Shown: positions 38,885 to 49,093 of the stretch, in pieces
Position numbering within the stretch: the stretch's first letter is position 1
Layout: each line of letters starts with the position of its first letter
NCBI RefSeq assembly: GCF_030408035.1
Contig: NZ_JASDCF010000004.1
Span: forward strand, 62,001 to 126,000
Source of the DNA: Psychrobacter sp. APC 3426
GTDB taxonomy: Bacteria > Pseudomonadota > Gammaproteobacteria > Pseudomonadales > Moraxellaceae
Reading direction: 5' to 3'
Length of the DNA: 64,000 nucleotides
Position numbers and translations under genes: made by a program
Notes under the pieces: generated by a model
What the model saw: only the letters and a program-made list of their open reading frames with translations
Told to the model about the DNA's origin: nothing
Database searches by the model: none

Positions 38885-39336
38885 TGACAGCAGGGTACTA
38901 TAATCAGAAAGAAATGATTGGAACTGAGAGTGGCTTTACGTTAATAGAGATGATGATAGTCGTCGCTATCATTGGGGTGCTTGCTGCTATCGCTTATCCA
39001 AGCTATCAAAACTATGTCATCAAGACCAAACGTGTCGATATGATGACTGAGATGCAAAACATTGCGTCAGAGATTGAGAGCCGTAAGTTGGCACAGGGCA
39101 GTTATAACGCGATTAGTGATGGTGTCATTGCAAATTTCGCTGGTGATTACTTGGTAAATGGTAATGCCCTTTATACCATAGCATTTACGCCTATACCTCT
39201 TACTGCTAAATGGGGCATCACTGCAACACCTATAACAGGGTCTCAAGTAGCTAATGATGGCATTCTTAGTCTTAATTATCAGGGTATAAAATGTAAAGGC
39301 AGTACATGTGGTACAGGTAATGAATGGAATCCGTAA
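38884..39336 (+). CDS. pilE: Minor pilin PilE
   Basis: A 150-residue prepilin-like protein: TESG^FTLIEMMIVVAIIGVLAAIAYPSYQNYVIKTKRVDMMTEMQNIASEIESRK matches PilE minor pilins. The C-terminus has a Cys pair (IKCKGSTCG). The start ATG overlaps the previous stop by one base; an extension to 38857 lies within the upstream gene. It is the last gene of the minor pilin operon, and 309 bp separate it from pilA. Confidence 0.83.
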   Translation: MTAGYYNQKEMIGTESGFTLIEMMIVVAIIGVLAAIAYPSYQNYVIKTKRVDMMTEMQNIASEIESRKLAQGSYNAISDGVIANFAGDYLVNGNALYTIAFTPIPLTAKWGITATPITGSQVANDGILSLNYQGIKCKGSTCGTGNEWNP

Positions 39337-39539
39337 TAATCATTTTGCCGGTGTTGACAAAATTTGTCATCTCTACTTACTTTTTAGTGCTAATGTGTAG
39401 GTAAACTGACAATTTTTAGTAAGTTAATAGCAACATTAATAACAATGTTTAAGTCAGATAAGACAATAATTGTCTAAACTCTGTTCTTCTTAAGGGCCAG
39501 AGACTTATTCTAAGTACAAATATAAATCTATTAACATTC

Positions 39540-39555
39540 TGGCACGCTATCTGCA
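39540..39555 (+). promoter_or_regulatory. Sigma-54 (RpoN) promoter of pilA
   Basis: TGGCACGCTATCTGCA has the -24 half TGGCACG exactly, the GG-N10-GC spacing and a -12 half CTGCA (consensus TTGCA). It lies about 90 bp before the pilA ATG. RpoN control of pilA is established in Pseudomonas, where it acts with PilR. Confidence 0.8.
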
Positions 39556-39645
39556 GCAATTAAAGTAAGAAAGAAATTTATTATATCCCTAAAGATAGAA
39601 ATTGCTAATAATCAGCTATCTTTATATACCCCAAAAGGAGTTCTT

Positions 39646-40212
39646 ATGAACACTGCTCAAAAAGGTTTTACCCTAATCGAACTAATGATCGTAATCGCCA
39701 TTATCGGTATCTTGGCTGCGGTTGCATTACCTGCGTATCAAGATTACACGACTAAGTCTCGTGTCACAGAAGGTCTGAACTTAGCTAACTCTGCTAAAAC
39801 TAGTATCGCAACGGATGCTACTACAGTAGGAGATCTTGTATCGGTAGCTAATACTTGGAATGCTCAAGCTGGTGATGCGGGTGCAGTGTCTAAGTATGTA
39901 GACTCTGTATTGATAACTGTTGTAGATGGAACTACAGCAACTGATGGTGAAATAACAATTACTTATAATCCAGCATCGACTGGTGTGGCGGCTGGTGAAA
40001 ACACTTTAGTTCTTACTCCTTGGATTAAAACAGCTGCTGGTAATACAGCTGCCGATGCTACAAATTTAGGTGTAGCGAGAGCTGCTGGTACTGCTGGTAC
40101 TGTAGATTGGACTTGCCAATCAGCTACTCAGGAAACTGCTATTGCACAGATGGGTGCAGCAGGTACAGATGGTTCATTATTAGCGCGTTTTGCTCCTGCA
40201 CAGTGCCGTTAA
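39646..40212 (+). CDS. pilA: Type IV major pilin PilA
   Basis: Main fibre subunit of type IV pili, used for twitching, adhesion and DNA uptake. A short leader MNTAQKG^[40 protein letters not shown] is classical. The D-region is closed by two cysteines near the end (DWTCQ...PAQCR). 188 residues, somewhat long for the class. AAAAGGAG gives a strong ribosome site. A sigma-54 promoter lies before it and a terminator after it, so it is expressed separately from the minor pilin operon. Confidence 0.93.
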   Translation: MNTAQKGFTLIELMIVIAIIGILAAVALPAYQDYTTKSRVTEGLNLANSAKTSIATDATTVGDLVSVANTWNAQAGDAGAVSKYVDSVLITVVDGTTATDGEITITYNPASTGVAAGENTLVLTPWIKTAAGNTAADATNLGVARAAGTAGTVDWTCQSATQETAIAQMGAAGTDGSLLARFAPAQCR

Positions 40213-40239
40213 TTCTAAACTAGCATCATAGTTATACTA

Positions 40240-40266
40240 AAAAAGCAGCCAATCGGCTGCTTTTTT
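40240..40266 (+). terminator. Rho-independent terminator of pilA
   Basis: AAAAGCAGCC pairs with GGCTGCTTTT across an AATC loop, with six T residues. Confidence 0.88.
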
Positions 40267-40360
40267 ATGGGCTAGAGATTGGACAAAGCCATTTATTAGA
40301 CGCATAGAAAAAGCTACCATAGCTTGAATAATGATTGACCTATTTTAGAGTGTTGACTAC

Positions 40361-41101
40361 ATGTTTATATATAAACTCAAAGCGTTTGGCTGGCATTTAG
40401 TAGCCAGTTTATTGATTGCGGCGGTTAGTTTAGGGGTTGTATTTTTTGTCTGGTATCCACAACCTTTATATCAGGCGACTGGGGTCATTAAGATATTTTT
40501 GATTATGCTTGGAATAGATATTATCTTAGGACCGCTACTGACTTTCATTGTTTATAAGCCTAAGAAGAAGACACTTAAATTTGATCTAACCGTCATTGTC
40601 TTACTACAACTGGCCGCATTTGCTTATGGGTTTTATCATGTCTATGATGGACGCCCTGCTTGGATAGCATACAATGTCGACCGCTTTGACTTGGTTAAAA
40701 ATAATGAGATTGATACTCGCAAGCTGACAGAAGCACTGCCAAAGTACCAAAAGGTGAGTCAGTCAGGGGCGAGATATGTTGCTGCTGTGATTCCTACAGA
40801 CGATAGCAATATAAGCAATGAGATTTTATTTGACGAAGTGAGCTATGGGATAGCGCCGTCGCAGCGCCCAGAGCTTTATCAGCCCCTTGATACACTAGAT
40901 GCGTTGTTAATTACTAAGTCAAAGCCTATTGATGAGTTATACGATTACAACGATAAAGTAGACGTAGATAAGGTGTTATTAGCCTATCCCGAGGCAGACG
41001 GGTATCTACCGCTAAAAGCTAATGCTGTCGATATGACGGTGCTTATAAATAAAAAAGACAAAGAGAACGTGAGAGAAATTGTAGATTTACGTCCTTGGTA
41101 A
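40361..41101 (+). CDS. TfpX/TfpZ-family type IV pilin accessory protein
   Basis: Inner-membrane accessory protein encoded beside particular pilin alleles and needed for their normal assembly. Three hydrophobic helices lie at about residues 12-32, 42-62 and 75-93, followed by a soluble domain of about 150 residues (YDGRPAWIAYNVDRFDLV ...). The opening MFIYKLKAFGWHLVASLLIAA and the ILGPLLTFIVYKP stretch are typical of the family. 246 residues. It lies between pilA and a second pilin gene. Which pilin it serves is not known from sequence, and TfpX, TfpY and TfpZ cannot be separated here. Confidence 0.85.
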   Translation: MFIYKLKAFGWHLVASLLIAAVSLGVVFFVWYPQPLYQATGVIKIFLIMLGIDIILGPLLTFIVYKPKKKTLKFDLTVIVLLQLAAFAYGFYHVYDGRPAWIAYNVDRFDLVKNNEIDTRKLTEALPKYQKVSQSGARYVAAVIPTDDSNISNEILFDEVSYGIAPSQRPELYQPLDTLDALLITKSKPIDELYDYNDKVDVDKVLLAYPEADGYLPLKANAVDMTVLINKKDKENVREIVDLRPW

Positions 41102-41154
41102 GCGAGATGTATGTCTTGTCCAGATGTTTTTTATAGATAGATTTAGGGGTTACC

Positions 41155-41328
41155 ATGAAATATATCGTCGGTGCCATACTGATTAGCTCTCTTATCTTTT
41201 TTATAGTTGCTTTACTTATCAGTGCAACTGGATTTAAACCTGCTCAAAACATATTACCGTTTGGTTGGCTAGTATGGGGCATATTAACTGCCTTAAGCTA
41301 TCCTTTAGCTAAAAATATTGTGGCTTAA
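41155..41328 (+). CDS. Small predicted membrane protein between tfpZ and the second pilin
   Basis: A 57-codon frame: ATG at 41155 preceded by AGGGGTTACC, stop TAA at 41326. The protein (MKYIVGAILISSLIFFIVAL...) has two hydrophobic helices, about residues 4-23 and 37-55, joined by a short polar loop. It lies on the same strand 53 bases after the pilin accessory gene and before a pilin. No homologue is recognised. The ribosome site, the clean hydrophobic pattern and the tight position support a real gene, but at this length chance cannot be excluded. Confidence 0.6.
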   Translation: MKYIVGAILISSLIFFIVALLISATGFKPAQNILPFGWLVWGILTALSYPLAKNIVA

Positions 41329-41416
41329 GCAGAGCAATCCACTCTATAAACCGACAAAAAAATCATTTTTATAATCACTTATGCGACTTTTAAAAAATGT
41401 ATGCAGTAAATAAAAG

Positions 41417-41432
41417 TGGCATGTCGCATGCA
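41417..41432 (+). promoter_or_regulatory. Candidate sigma-54 promoter of the second pilin
   Basis: TGGCATGTCGCATGCA has GG-N10-GC spacing, with TGGCA and TGCA halves close to the consensus TGGCACGNNNNTTGCA. It lies 37 bp before the ATG at 41469. Confidence 0.6.
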
Positions 41433-41468
41433 ACAGCATAGTATTCAATATTAATATGGTTTGCTGTG

Positions 41469-41981
41469 ATGCTATTATTTCCCCTGAATCAAACTTATAG
41501 ACCACAGTCAGGCTTTACCTTGATAGAGCTAATGATAGTCATTGCTATTGTGGGGATCCTCTCCGCAGTCGCATTCCCAGCTTATCAAAACTACACTATG
41601 CAAGCCAAGCTCTCAGAGGTGATTTTAGCTGCTACGGCATGTCGTATCTCAGTAATAGAGGTTATAGATTCTCCGTCATCAAATTTGGCTACAGCCTTAC
41701 CAAATGCTTGTGACTCCACTCATGCTAAATATGTGAAAAATATTGTAGTTAGTACCAATGGTATTATTAACGTGCAAGTTAACGAAATTCAATTATCTTC
41801 GTTAACTACTAGTACGAATACTCTAACGCTTGCACCGATTCAGATGGGGAGTAATGCTAATCCGATAGTTGGTATTACGAGTAATAGTAAGAATATTGGG
41901 AGTTGGCGTTGTGGTTCATCTATAGATGGCACTACTATCCCTGATAGGTATTTACCTAACTCTTGCAGAGGGACTTATTAA
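41469..41981 (+). CDS. Second type IV pilin (PilA-like)
   Basis: A prepilin of 170 residues with leader ending RPQSG^[44 protein letters not shown]. It is as close to a major pilin as the pilA product in its N-terminal 50 residues, but its variable region is different and has four cysteines (ATACR, PNACD, SWRCG, PNSCRG), suggesting two disulfides instead of one. The start is the ATG at 41469; a GTG three bases earlier is also in frame. A sigma-54-type site precedes it and a terminator follows. It may be an alternative major pilin or a ComP-like DNA-receptor pilin. Confidence 0.82.
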   Translation: MLLFPLNQTYRPQSGFTLIELMIVIAIVGILSAVAFPAYQNYTMQAKLSEVILAATACRISVIEVIDSPSSNLATALPNACDSTHAKYVKNIVVSTNGIINVQVNEIQLSSLTTSTNTLTLAPIQMGSNANPIVGITSNSKNIGSWRCGSSIDGTTIPDRYLPNSCRGTY

Positions 41982-42040
41982 TAGCTAATAAATAAAAGTA
42001 TGTGTTTGACGAATTATTTTGATAGATGACAGAAAGCAAC

Positions 42041-42075
42041 AAAAAAGGCTGATACATTTGCATCAGCCTTTTTTT
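42041..42075. terminator. Bidirectional terminator between second pilin and fdxA
   Basis: AAAAAAGGCTGAT pairs with ATCAGCCTTTTTT around an ACATTTGC loop. It serves the convergent pilin and ferredoxin genes. Confidence 0.88.
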
Positions 42076-42103
42076 ATTCTAAATAATTTCTGTAGCTATC
42101 GAG

Positions 42104-42427
42104 CTACTTCTCTAAATACTGAATCTTACCTTCCACACCATCCCACTTTTCAGCTTCTGGCATTGGCGGCTTCATTTCTGTGATGTTTGGCCACTTTTGT
42201 GCCAGATCAGCATTGAGCTCAATGAATATTTCTTGCCCTTTCGGCACTTCATCTTCTGAGAAGATCGCATTGGCAGGACATTCAGGCTCACAAAGCGCAC
42301 AATCGATGCACTCATCAGGATCGATAACTAAAAAGTTTGGCCCTTCATAAAAGCAGTCCACCGGGCAGACTTCTACACAGTCCGTGTGTTTACAAAGGAT
42401 ACAATTATCTGCAACGACGAAGGTCAT
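42104..42427 (-). CDS. fdxA: Seven-iron (3Fe-4S/4Fe-4S) ferredoxin
   Basis: Small cytoplasmic electron carrier. The first cluster region [18 protein letters not shown] and the second [16 protein letters not shown] give the cysteine pattern of the Azotobacter FdI / Pseudomonas FdxA family. The C-terminal extension after the clusters (to 107 residues) is usual. It lies downstream of mutS and 113 bp after it on the same strand; in this interval two 16 bp direct repeats sit in the promoter region. No redox partner is encoded nearby. Confidence 0.93.
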   Translation of the reverse strand: MTFVVADNCILCKHTDCVEVCPVDCFYEGPNFLVIDPDECIDCALCEPECPANAIFSEDEVPKGQEIFIELNADLAQKWPNITEMKPPMPEAEKWDGVEGKIQYLEK

Positions 42428-42459
42428 AGTGATGTCTACCTGTGATTGGTTTGAACTAA

Positions 42460-42496
42460 ATAGAGTATTTTAAAATCTACATAGAGTATTTTAAAA
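42460..42496. repeat. 16 bp direct repeat in the mutS-fdxA spacer
   Basis: ATAGAGTATTTTAAAA occurs at 42460-42475 and again at 42481-42496, a period of 21 bp, or two helical turns. It lies 33-70 bp upstream of the fdxA start and could be a pair of same-face binding sites or a small duplication. Confidence 0.6.
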
Positions 42497-42540
42497 ATAA
42501 GCCACATTTTAGCGCTTTTACGTGCATTTAACAATTCCCT

Positions 42541-45500
42541 TTAATGACCAATGATTTCCTTAAGATGATAGAGCAAGTCGTGCGCTTGTTTGGGTGTTAG
42601 GGTATCAGGATTGATGGCGTTTAACTCATCTTGCAAGCTAAACAGCTGATTTTGTTGTGGAATATCAGTTGTTTTTTGACTGTCTTTATTATAGTCGACA
42701 CTCGCTACTTGTACTTCATTGTCAGGAACCGGCTGCTGTTTATCCGTTAGCGACTTAGCTAATTCATTTTTGTCATCAGTAGATGGTGCTTTATTTGCTT
42801 TTAAATTCTCTAATGTTAGGTTATCTACTAAGTAGCGTTTGGCATCATTCAGCACTTGAGTGGGAATGCCTGCCATTTTTGCCACGTGTAGTCCAAAGCT
42901 AGAGCTGGCAGCGCCTTCACGTATTTGATGTAGTAGCAGTAGCTGTCCATCGACTTCACTGGCAGCGACATGGACGTTGCGAATGCTCGATGAATTATTT
43001 TCGTCACGCTGTACATTGTTTGGTATATTGTTCGGTGCGCTGCTCTGCGAGTCGTGTGCCAATTGCGTCAGCTCAAAATAATGAGTAGCAAATAATGTCA
43101 GGCAGCCAATCTCTACCAATCGATTGACACAAGCATGGGCGATTGCCAATCCATCGGTGGTTGCCGTACCGCGTCCAACTTCATCCATCAGCACGAGCGA
43201 CTTATTCGTTGCTTGATTGAGGATGTTAGCGGTCTCAATCATCTCCACCATAAAGGTTGATTTACCACCGGCTAAGTCGTCAGCCGAGCCAATACGGGTA
43301 AAGATACGGTCAATATCGCCAATATGAGCGCGCGCTGATGGGACAAAGCTACCGCAATGCGCCAGTAGGACAATCAGCGCAGTCTGACGCATATAGGTCG
43401 ATTTACCACCCATATTAGGACCAGTAATCATTAACAGGCGCTCAGGATTTGCATGGCTACCTAAGGCACAGTCATTGGCAACGAAATGGCTGGTATATTT
43501 CGCAGTGGGGCCTTTATTAGAGATAGTAAAGGCTTTATCAGCATTGACTGGATTTAGAGCGGCTTCAACGACGACATGACGACCTGCTTTGATATCAATA
43601 CTGGTTTGGCTATCATTTTTTTCATAGCCGTCCTGTTTTGAGTCATTACTCATAACAGGACGTTGCCAGTGATAAGTTTTCGCAAGCTGCGCCCAGTTAC
43701 TAAGCACATCTATTTGCGCGATAGCAGCGCTCAGTTGCTGTAGCTCAGCCAAGTGGCTACCTAATATAGTCAATAGTTCATGATACAGCTGTTTTTCACG
43801 AGTTAATGCTAGTGTTTGCGCGCTTAGGTATTCGGTCTCGACTTCTTTTAGTTCATCCGTGATAAAGCGCTCGCTGCTTTTGAGCGTTTGCCGCCGGATA
43901 AAATGCACTGGTGCATTCTTCGCCTGCATTTTGGGCAGTTCAAAATAAAAGCCGCTGACCTTGTTAAAGCCGACTTTTAAGCTGGGTAGTTGATTGTCCT
44001 GACGCGCGCGCTCTACCATATCATCTAAAGTGACTTGGATATTGTCATGTAGATGGGTCAAGCGATCAAACTCTGCATCGTAGCCAGCGGCAAGCATACC
44101 GCCATCACGAATATGGGCAGGCGGCTCGGCGATAATGGCACGCTCAATCAGCTCAGCGACGCACTGCACTGCAGGTAGCTGGGCTGGTAACTGCTGCAGT
44201 AACATCGGCAACAGTCCTGCCTGCTCATGGCTGATACTTGCAGACATGAGTAAGTCGGTCAGTTGCGCGCTACTGGCGATACCATCAGCCAATTTACGCA
44301 AGTCACGCGGTTTGGCACTCATGAGACCGATACGGCTACTGATACGTTCGATATCACCGATGGCATTTAAGGTTTCACGCAAACTATTGACCAGTGAATG
44401 ACTTTCTACATGCTGCTCAATCTGTTTATTTTCGCCAGATTGATTGTCTATCTGCAAAAGACTGGCTATCGCATCTAAGCGCATATTGATACGTGCATGC
44501 TGACGCAGGGGGCGTTTCATTTGTTGCACAAGTAGGCGGCGACCCATTGGCGTTTGGCAGTGATTCAATACTGATATTAGTGACGTGCCATTGCTGCTGA
44601 CTGGGGTAAATAGCTCAAGGTTCTGTTGGCTGTTGGCATCAATGATTAGATAGTCATCGCTGTACTCGACGATAAGCTGGTTAACTTGTGGCACATGGCG
44701 CTGTTGGGTTTGCCGTGCATAGTGGATGAGCGCCGCGCAGCTGGACTGAGCCAGTGGTGCATCACTGATACCGAGTCCATCGAGTCGTTGCACCTCAAAC
44801 TGTTGGCAAAGGGTGGCGCTGGCGTGCTCGCGGTGGAAGTCATTGGCGGCGACTTCGATGATAGGGCAATCGAGGTTTTGCCGTAGCCACAGCAGCCAGT
44901 TGGTATCAGTACCGTCAACATTGTTACCAAGCGCTTCGCTAATGATACATTCGCTAGGGGCAAAGCGTGCCAATACGGTGAGCATCTGGGCTTGTAGGTT
45001 TTCGATGTCATTATGGCTGTTATTAGAGCTGGCACTGAGCGTTTGCGTCGTTAATGTTCCAGCAGCTAAGTCCATTTGACTGATGGCAGCTTGCACAGCT
45101 TGTTTGCTATTTGATTTAGGTATCTCGATATCAATGGCGACCACAGTCGGCGTATGATTGGGCGCGATGAGCGCATCATCAGTAATCGTACCGGCGGTAA
45201 GGGTTTTGACTACTTCACGACGCATGATGCTGCCAGCAGCCGATTTGCTTTTGTCTTTTTTTTGTTTATCGCCCATCGTCGGCGCGTTGGATGTATTATT
45301 GGCGTTAGTGGTTGCTGACTCATCAATTTGTTCACAGACGACCACGGTCTGACCTGCGGCAATGAGCCGTGCCATATAACTATCCGCTGCATGAAACGGC
45401 ACACCTGCCATCGCAATGGTGTTACCTGCTTTATCCGTACCACGGCGGGTGAGCGTGATGTCCAATATTTGCGCGGCACGTTTGGCATCGTCAAAGAACA

Positions 45501-45669
45501 GCTCATAAAAATCACCCATCCGGTATAGCAGCAGCGCTTGTGGATAGTTGGCTTTCATGGTTAGATATTGCACCATCATCGGCGTATGGTCTGCCAAGTG
45601 ATAAATAGCATCGCCTATGGTTAATGGTTCAGTTGAATGAGGGTTTTGAGCGGACGGCTTAACGGTCAT
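42541..45669 (-). CDS. mutS: DNA mismatch repair protein MutS
   Basis: Recognises mismatches and recruits MutL. The mismatch-reading F-x-E motif is at Phe54-Tyr55-Glu56 (MGDFYELF). The ABC-type ATPase has Walker [14 protein letters not shown] near residue 750, signature region and Walker [17 protein letters not shown]. At 1042 residues it is about 190 longer than E. coli MutS (853). The excess is in hydrophilic, Asn/Ser/Lys/Gln-rich insertions: near 125-155, near 670, in the ATPase domain ([16 protein letters not shown]), and in the linker before the C-terminal helix. The helix-turn-helix dimer region ([18 protein letters not shown]) is intact, so function is likely retained. Confidence 0.95.
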   Translation of the reverse strand: MTVKPSAQNPHSTEPLTIGDAIYHLADHTPMMVQYLTMKANYPQALLLYRMGDFYELFFDDAKRAAQILDITLTRRGTDKAGNTIAMAGVPFHAADSYMARLIAAGQTVVVCEQIDESATTNANNTSNAPTMGDKQKKDKSKSAAGSIMRREVVKTLTAGTITDDALIAPNHTPTVVAIDIEIPKSNSKQAVQAAISQMDLAAGTLTTQTLSASSNNSHNDIENLQAQMLTVLARFAPSECIISEALGNNVDGTDTNWLLWLRQNLDCPIIEVAANDFHREHASATLCQQFEVQRLDGLGISDAPLAQSSCAALIHYARQTQQRHVPQVNQLIVEYSDDYLIIDANSQQNLELFTPVSSNGTSLISVLNHCQTPMGRRLLVQQMKRPLRQHARINMRLDAIASLLQIDNQSGENKQIEQHVESHSLVNSLRETLNAIGDIERISSRIGLMSAKPRDLRKLADGIASSAQLTDLLMSASISHEQAGLLPMLLQQLPAQLPAVQCVAELIERAIIAEPPAHIRDGGMLAAGYDAEFDRLTHLHDNIQVTLDDMVERARQDNQLPSLKVGFNKVSGFYFELPKMQAKNAPVHFIRRQTLKSSERFITDELKEVETEYLSAQTLALTREKQLYHELLTILGSHLAELQQLSAAIAQIDVLSNWAQLAKTYHWQRPVMSNDSKQDGYEKNDSQTSIDIKAGRHVVVEAALNPVNADKAFTISNKGPTAKYTSHFVANDCALGSHANPERLLMITGPNMGGKSTYMRQTALIVLLAHCGSFVPSARAHIGDIDRIFTRIGSADDLAGGKSTFMVEMIETANILNQATNKSLVLMDEVGRGTATTDGLAIAHACVNRLVEIGCLTLFATHYFELTQLAHDSQSSAPNNIPNNVQRDENNSSSIRNVHVAASEVDGQLLLLHQIREGAASSSFGLHVAKMAGIPTQVLNDAKRYLVDNLTLENLKANKAPSTDDKNELAKSLTDKQQPVPDNEVQVASVDYNKDSQKTTDIPQQNQLFSLQDELNAINPDTLTPKQAHDLLYHLKEIIGH

Positions 45670-46059
45670 GCAGAGTCTCTTATAATGCTTAAATGGGTTT
45701 ACTTGAGGTAGTCGCTTGTTTTTAGAAGAATAAATAATAGATGAGCGTTGGTAGATTGTCTTTTGAGTTTTACAGATAAAAAGCTTGAAAGATTAAGACT
45801 ATAAGCGCTATTTTAGCACGTCCTGCTCGGTTTTTACGTCGGCAAATATCTGCTCGCTGCCCTTGTATCCATCAGCGTCATAACCATATATAATGACGGC
45901 ACACTTAATTGGGCGATACTTAGTTAAGTACTTAGTGTTAGCTAAATACTTAGTCAGGTGAGTGCTGAGTCGGATGATGACAATGCGTCAAATAAGGCGT
46001 CACGCTAAGCATTGGCTAATGCACGCTAATTATCGAATATTTCCATAGGTCAAAAAATT
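45670..46059. other. Divergent mutS-secA spacer with TACTTAGT repeats
   Basis: About 390 bp. Three copies of TACTTAGT lie at 45917, 45929 and 45947, embedded in a TAAGTACTTA palindrome. They are about 105-140 bp before the secA ATG. No gene, SecM-like leader or riboswitch was recognised. Confidence 0.55.
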
Positions 46060-48867
46060 ATGTTATCAAAGATTATAGGCAGTGTGGTTGGCACCAAAAA
46101 TGACCGCGAATTAAAACGCATGCGTAAAGTGGTCAGCAAAATCAACGCACAAGAGGCTGAAATACAAGCCCTGTCTGATGAGCAATTACAACAAAAAACT
46201 GAAGAGTTTAAAGCACGGCATCAAAACGGCGAAAGCTTAGATGCGCTATTGCCAGAGGCGTTTGCGGTCTGCCGCGAGGCATCACTGCGTGTCAATGGCA
46301 TGCGTCACTACGATGTGCAGCTGATCGGTGGTATCACCTTGCACGAAGGCAAAATCGCTGAGATGAAAACCGGTGAAGGTAAAACCCTAATGGGTACCTT
46401 GGCGATGTATCTCAATGCGATCAGTGGCAAAGGCGTCCATTTGGTGACGGTCAACGATTATTTGGCGGCGCGTGATGCTGAATTGAACCGTCCATTGTTT
46501 GGTTTTTTGGGCATGACGGTTGGCGTAATTTACTCGCAGCAGCCACCACAAGAAAAAATCGACGCTTATCAAGCAGATATCACTTACGGTACCAACAACG
46601 AATACGGCTTTGATTATCTGCGCGATAATATGGTCTTTAGCCTCGCTGAGAAAAAACAACGCCCGCTGAACTTCTGTATCATCGATGAAATTGACTCTAT
46701 CTTGATTGACGAGGCTCGTACGCCGTTGATTATCTCGGGTCAGGCCGAAGACTCCTCGCGTATGTATGCGCTGATTAATACCATTATTCCGGTGCTAATT
46801 CGTTCGAAAGACGAAGAAGCCAATAAGAACAACGAAGAAGAAGATTTTTGGATTGATGAGAAAAACCGTCAAATCGAGATTAGCGAAAAAGGCTATGAAA
46901 AAATCGAGCGCTTCTTAATCGAAGTGGGCGAGCTGGGTGAAAATGAAAGCTTATATAGCCCAAGCCGTTTGCCATTATTGGCGCACGTACAAGCTGCTAT
47001 TCGTGCTCACCATGTGTTTGTCAAAAACGTGCATTACATTGTCGATGAAGGCGAAGTGGTCATCGTTGATGAAAACACGGGTCGTACCATGCCGGGTCGC
47101 CGCTGGTCAGAAGGTCTGCATCAAGCGGTAGAAGCCAAAGAAAATGTCGAGATTCAAGCAGAGAACCAAACGCTGGCAACCACCACATTCCAGAACTACT
47201 TCCGTCTGTATGACAAGCTATCTGGCATGACCGGTACGGCAGATACCGAAGCAGCAGAATTTAAATCAACGTATGACTTAGATGTCATCGTGATTCCAAC
47301 GCATGAGCCGATTGCTCGTATCGATATGGATGACCAGATTTTCTTAACCAAGTTGGGCAAATACAAAGGCATCATCCGCGAGATTAAAGAAATTCAAGCC
47401 AAGGGCGCGCCAGTACTGGTTGGTACGGCAACGATTGAAGCCAGTGAAGAATTGTCTTATTTGCTTGACCAAGAAGGCGTTAAGCATAACGTCCTAAACG
47501 CCAAGCAGCATGAGCGAGAAGCAGAAATTATCGCTCAGGCGGGTAGTCCAAAATCTGTCACGATTGCCACCAACATGGCGGGTCGTGGTACCGATATTAT
47601 CCTTGGTGGTAACTGGCAGTCGTTTATCGAAGATATTGATGCCGTCAGTCCAGAGGAGATGCAGCATCTAAAAGACCAATGGCAAGTCAAGCATGACCAA
47701 GTGGTTGCCGCAGGCGGTCTACATATTATTGGTTCTGAGCGTCACGAGTCACGCCGTATCGATAACCAGTTACGTGGTCGTGCGGGTCGTCAAGGTGACC
47801 CTGGTATGTCGCGTTTCTTCTTATCGCTCGAAGATGACTTGATGCGTATCTTCGCAGGCGATCGCGTGGTCAATATGATGCGCGCCATGGGTCTAAAAGA
47901 AGACGAAGCCATTGAGCATAAGATGGTGTCCAAATCGATTGAAAACGCGCAGGGTAAAGTTGAAAGCCGCGATTTTGATGCCCGTAAAAACCTATTGAAA
48001 TACGATGACGTCGCCAATGAGCAGCGTAAAGTTATCTATGGTCAGCGCGATGACTTGCTGGCAGAGATGGACTTGCTAGAAGCGCTCGAAGTCATGCATC
48101 ATGAAGTTTATAACGCCATGATTAGCCAGTTCATTCCGCCAGGCTCTATCGATGACCAATGGAATATCGATGGTCTAGAGGATGAGCTAGAGGAAGAATT
48201 TAGAATCTCGATGCCAATCAACGACTGGCTAGATGAAGATCGCCGCTTAGATGAAGAAGGCTTGCGTGAAAAAATTATCCAAACGGCTTTAGATCGTTAT
48301 CATGCTCGTCGTGAGCAGATGGGTGAAAAAGATGCGGCTCAGCTTGAGCGTCACTTTATGCTACAAAGTCTAGATAAGCACTGGAAAGAGCATTTGACGC
48401 AGATGGATCAGCTACGCAAAGGCATTCATTTACGTGGTTATGCGCAAAAGAACCCTGAGCAAGAATATAAGCGTGAATCATTTGAATTGTTCCAAATGAT
48501 GTTGGGCGCGATTAAGTCTGAGACAGTACAAGACTTATCACGTGTGCATATTCCGACCAAAGAAGAGCTAGAAGCACTAGAAGCTCAGCAGCGCGAAAAT
48601 GCGGCTCATATGCAAATGCAGTTCGAGCATGATGATGTTGATAATTTAGACAGTAATGTCAATAGACCTGCTGCCCAGTCGCAAGCACAGAGCCGCAACC
48701 TTGCTGGCGGTGCTGCAGTAGCTGGTATGGCTGCAGGCGCGGCTAGCGGTAGCAATAAAGCCATCGGTGATGAACCAAATCCGTATGCTGGTATGACCAT
48801 CAGCCGTAACGCACCGTGTCCTTGTGGTTCAGGCCTCAAATACAAACAATGTCATGGCAAGATTTAA
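46060..48867 (+). CDS. secA: Preprotein translocase motor SecA
   Basis: ATPase that pushes unfolded preproteins through SecYEG. Walker [10 protein letters not shown], Walker B-type [18 protein letters not shown], the preprotein cross-linking region and the long helical scaffold are present. The C-terminus has a variable Ala/Gln/Gly-rich linker and the zinc tail [21 protein letters not shown] that binds SecB and phospholipids. The 935-residue length is slightly above E. coli's 901. It is transcribed alone, with its own terminator. No secM-type regulatory gene lies upstream. Confidence 0.97.
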   Translation: MLSKIIGSVVGTKNDRELKRMRKVVSKINAQEAEIQALSDEQLQQKTEEFKARHQNGESLDALLPEAFAVCREASLRVNGMRHYDVQLIGGITLHEGKIAEMKTGEGKTLMGTLAMYLNAISGKGVHLVTVNDYLAARDAELNRPLFGFLGMTVGVIYSQQPPQEKIDAYQADITYGTNNEYGFDYLRDNMVFSLAEKKQRPLNFCIIDEIDSILIDEARTPLIISGQAEDSSRMYALINTIIPVLIRSKDEEANKNNEEEDFWIDEKNRQIEISEKGYEKIERFLIEVGELGENESLYSPSRLPLLAHVQAAIRAHHVFVKNVHYIVDEGEVVIVDENTGRTMPGRRWSEGLHQAVEAKENVEIQAENQTLATTTFQNYFRLYDKLSGMTGTADTEAAEFKSTYDLDVIVIPTHEPIARIDMDDQIFLTKLGKYKGIIREIKEIQAKGAPVLVGTATIEASEELSYLLDQEGVKHNVLNAKQHEREAEIIAQAGSPKSVTIATNMAGRGTDIILGGNWQSFIEDIDAVSPEEMQHLKDQWQVKHDQVVAAGGLHIIGSERHESRRIDNQLRGRAGRQGDPGMSRFFLSLEDDLMRIFAGDRVVNMMRAMGLKEDEAIEHKMVSKSIENAQGKVESRDFDARKNLLKYDDVANEQRKVIYGQRDDLLAEMDLLEALEVMHHEVYNAMISQFIPPGSIDDQWNIDGLEDELEEEFRISMPINDWLDEDRRLDEEGLREKIIQTALDRYHARREQMGEKDAAQLERHFMLQSLDKHWKEHLTQMDQLRKGIHLRGYAQKNPEQEYKRESFELFQMMLGAIKSETVQDLSRVHIPTKEELEALEAQQRENAAHMQMQFEHDDVDNLDSNVNRPAAQSQAQSRNLAGGAAVAGMAAGAASGSNKAIGDEPNPYAGMTISRNAPCPCGSGLKYKQCHGKI

Positions 48868-48905
48868 CTATTAATCTAATGATGTAGCTGTAGCCGCTGT
48901 ACATG

Positions 48906-48940
48906 AAAGCCCTTATCTTATTTAGATAGGGGCTTTTTTT
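48906..48940 (+). terminator. Rho-independent terminator of secA
   Basis: AAAGCCCTTATCT pairs with AGATAGGGGCTTT (one G-T) across TATTT, followed by seven T residues. Confidence 0.85.
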
Positions 48941-49093
48941 GTCATAGCGTTTTGACCCATGTAGATTACGGTCGATTGAGTAGAGGGAATAGCCTAAAGA
49001 CAGGCGCCTTTGTATTGATTGCTTACAAATTCCACATAGGCGTGAATTTATGGACACGCTATAGTGTTTAGCATATTTATTTGGGAGAGTGTT

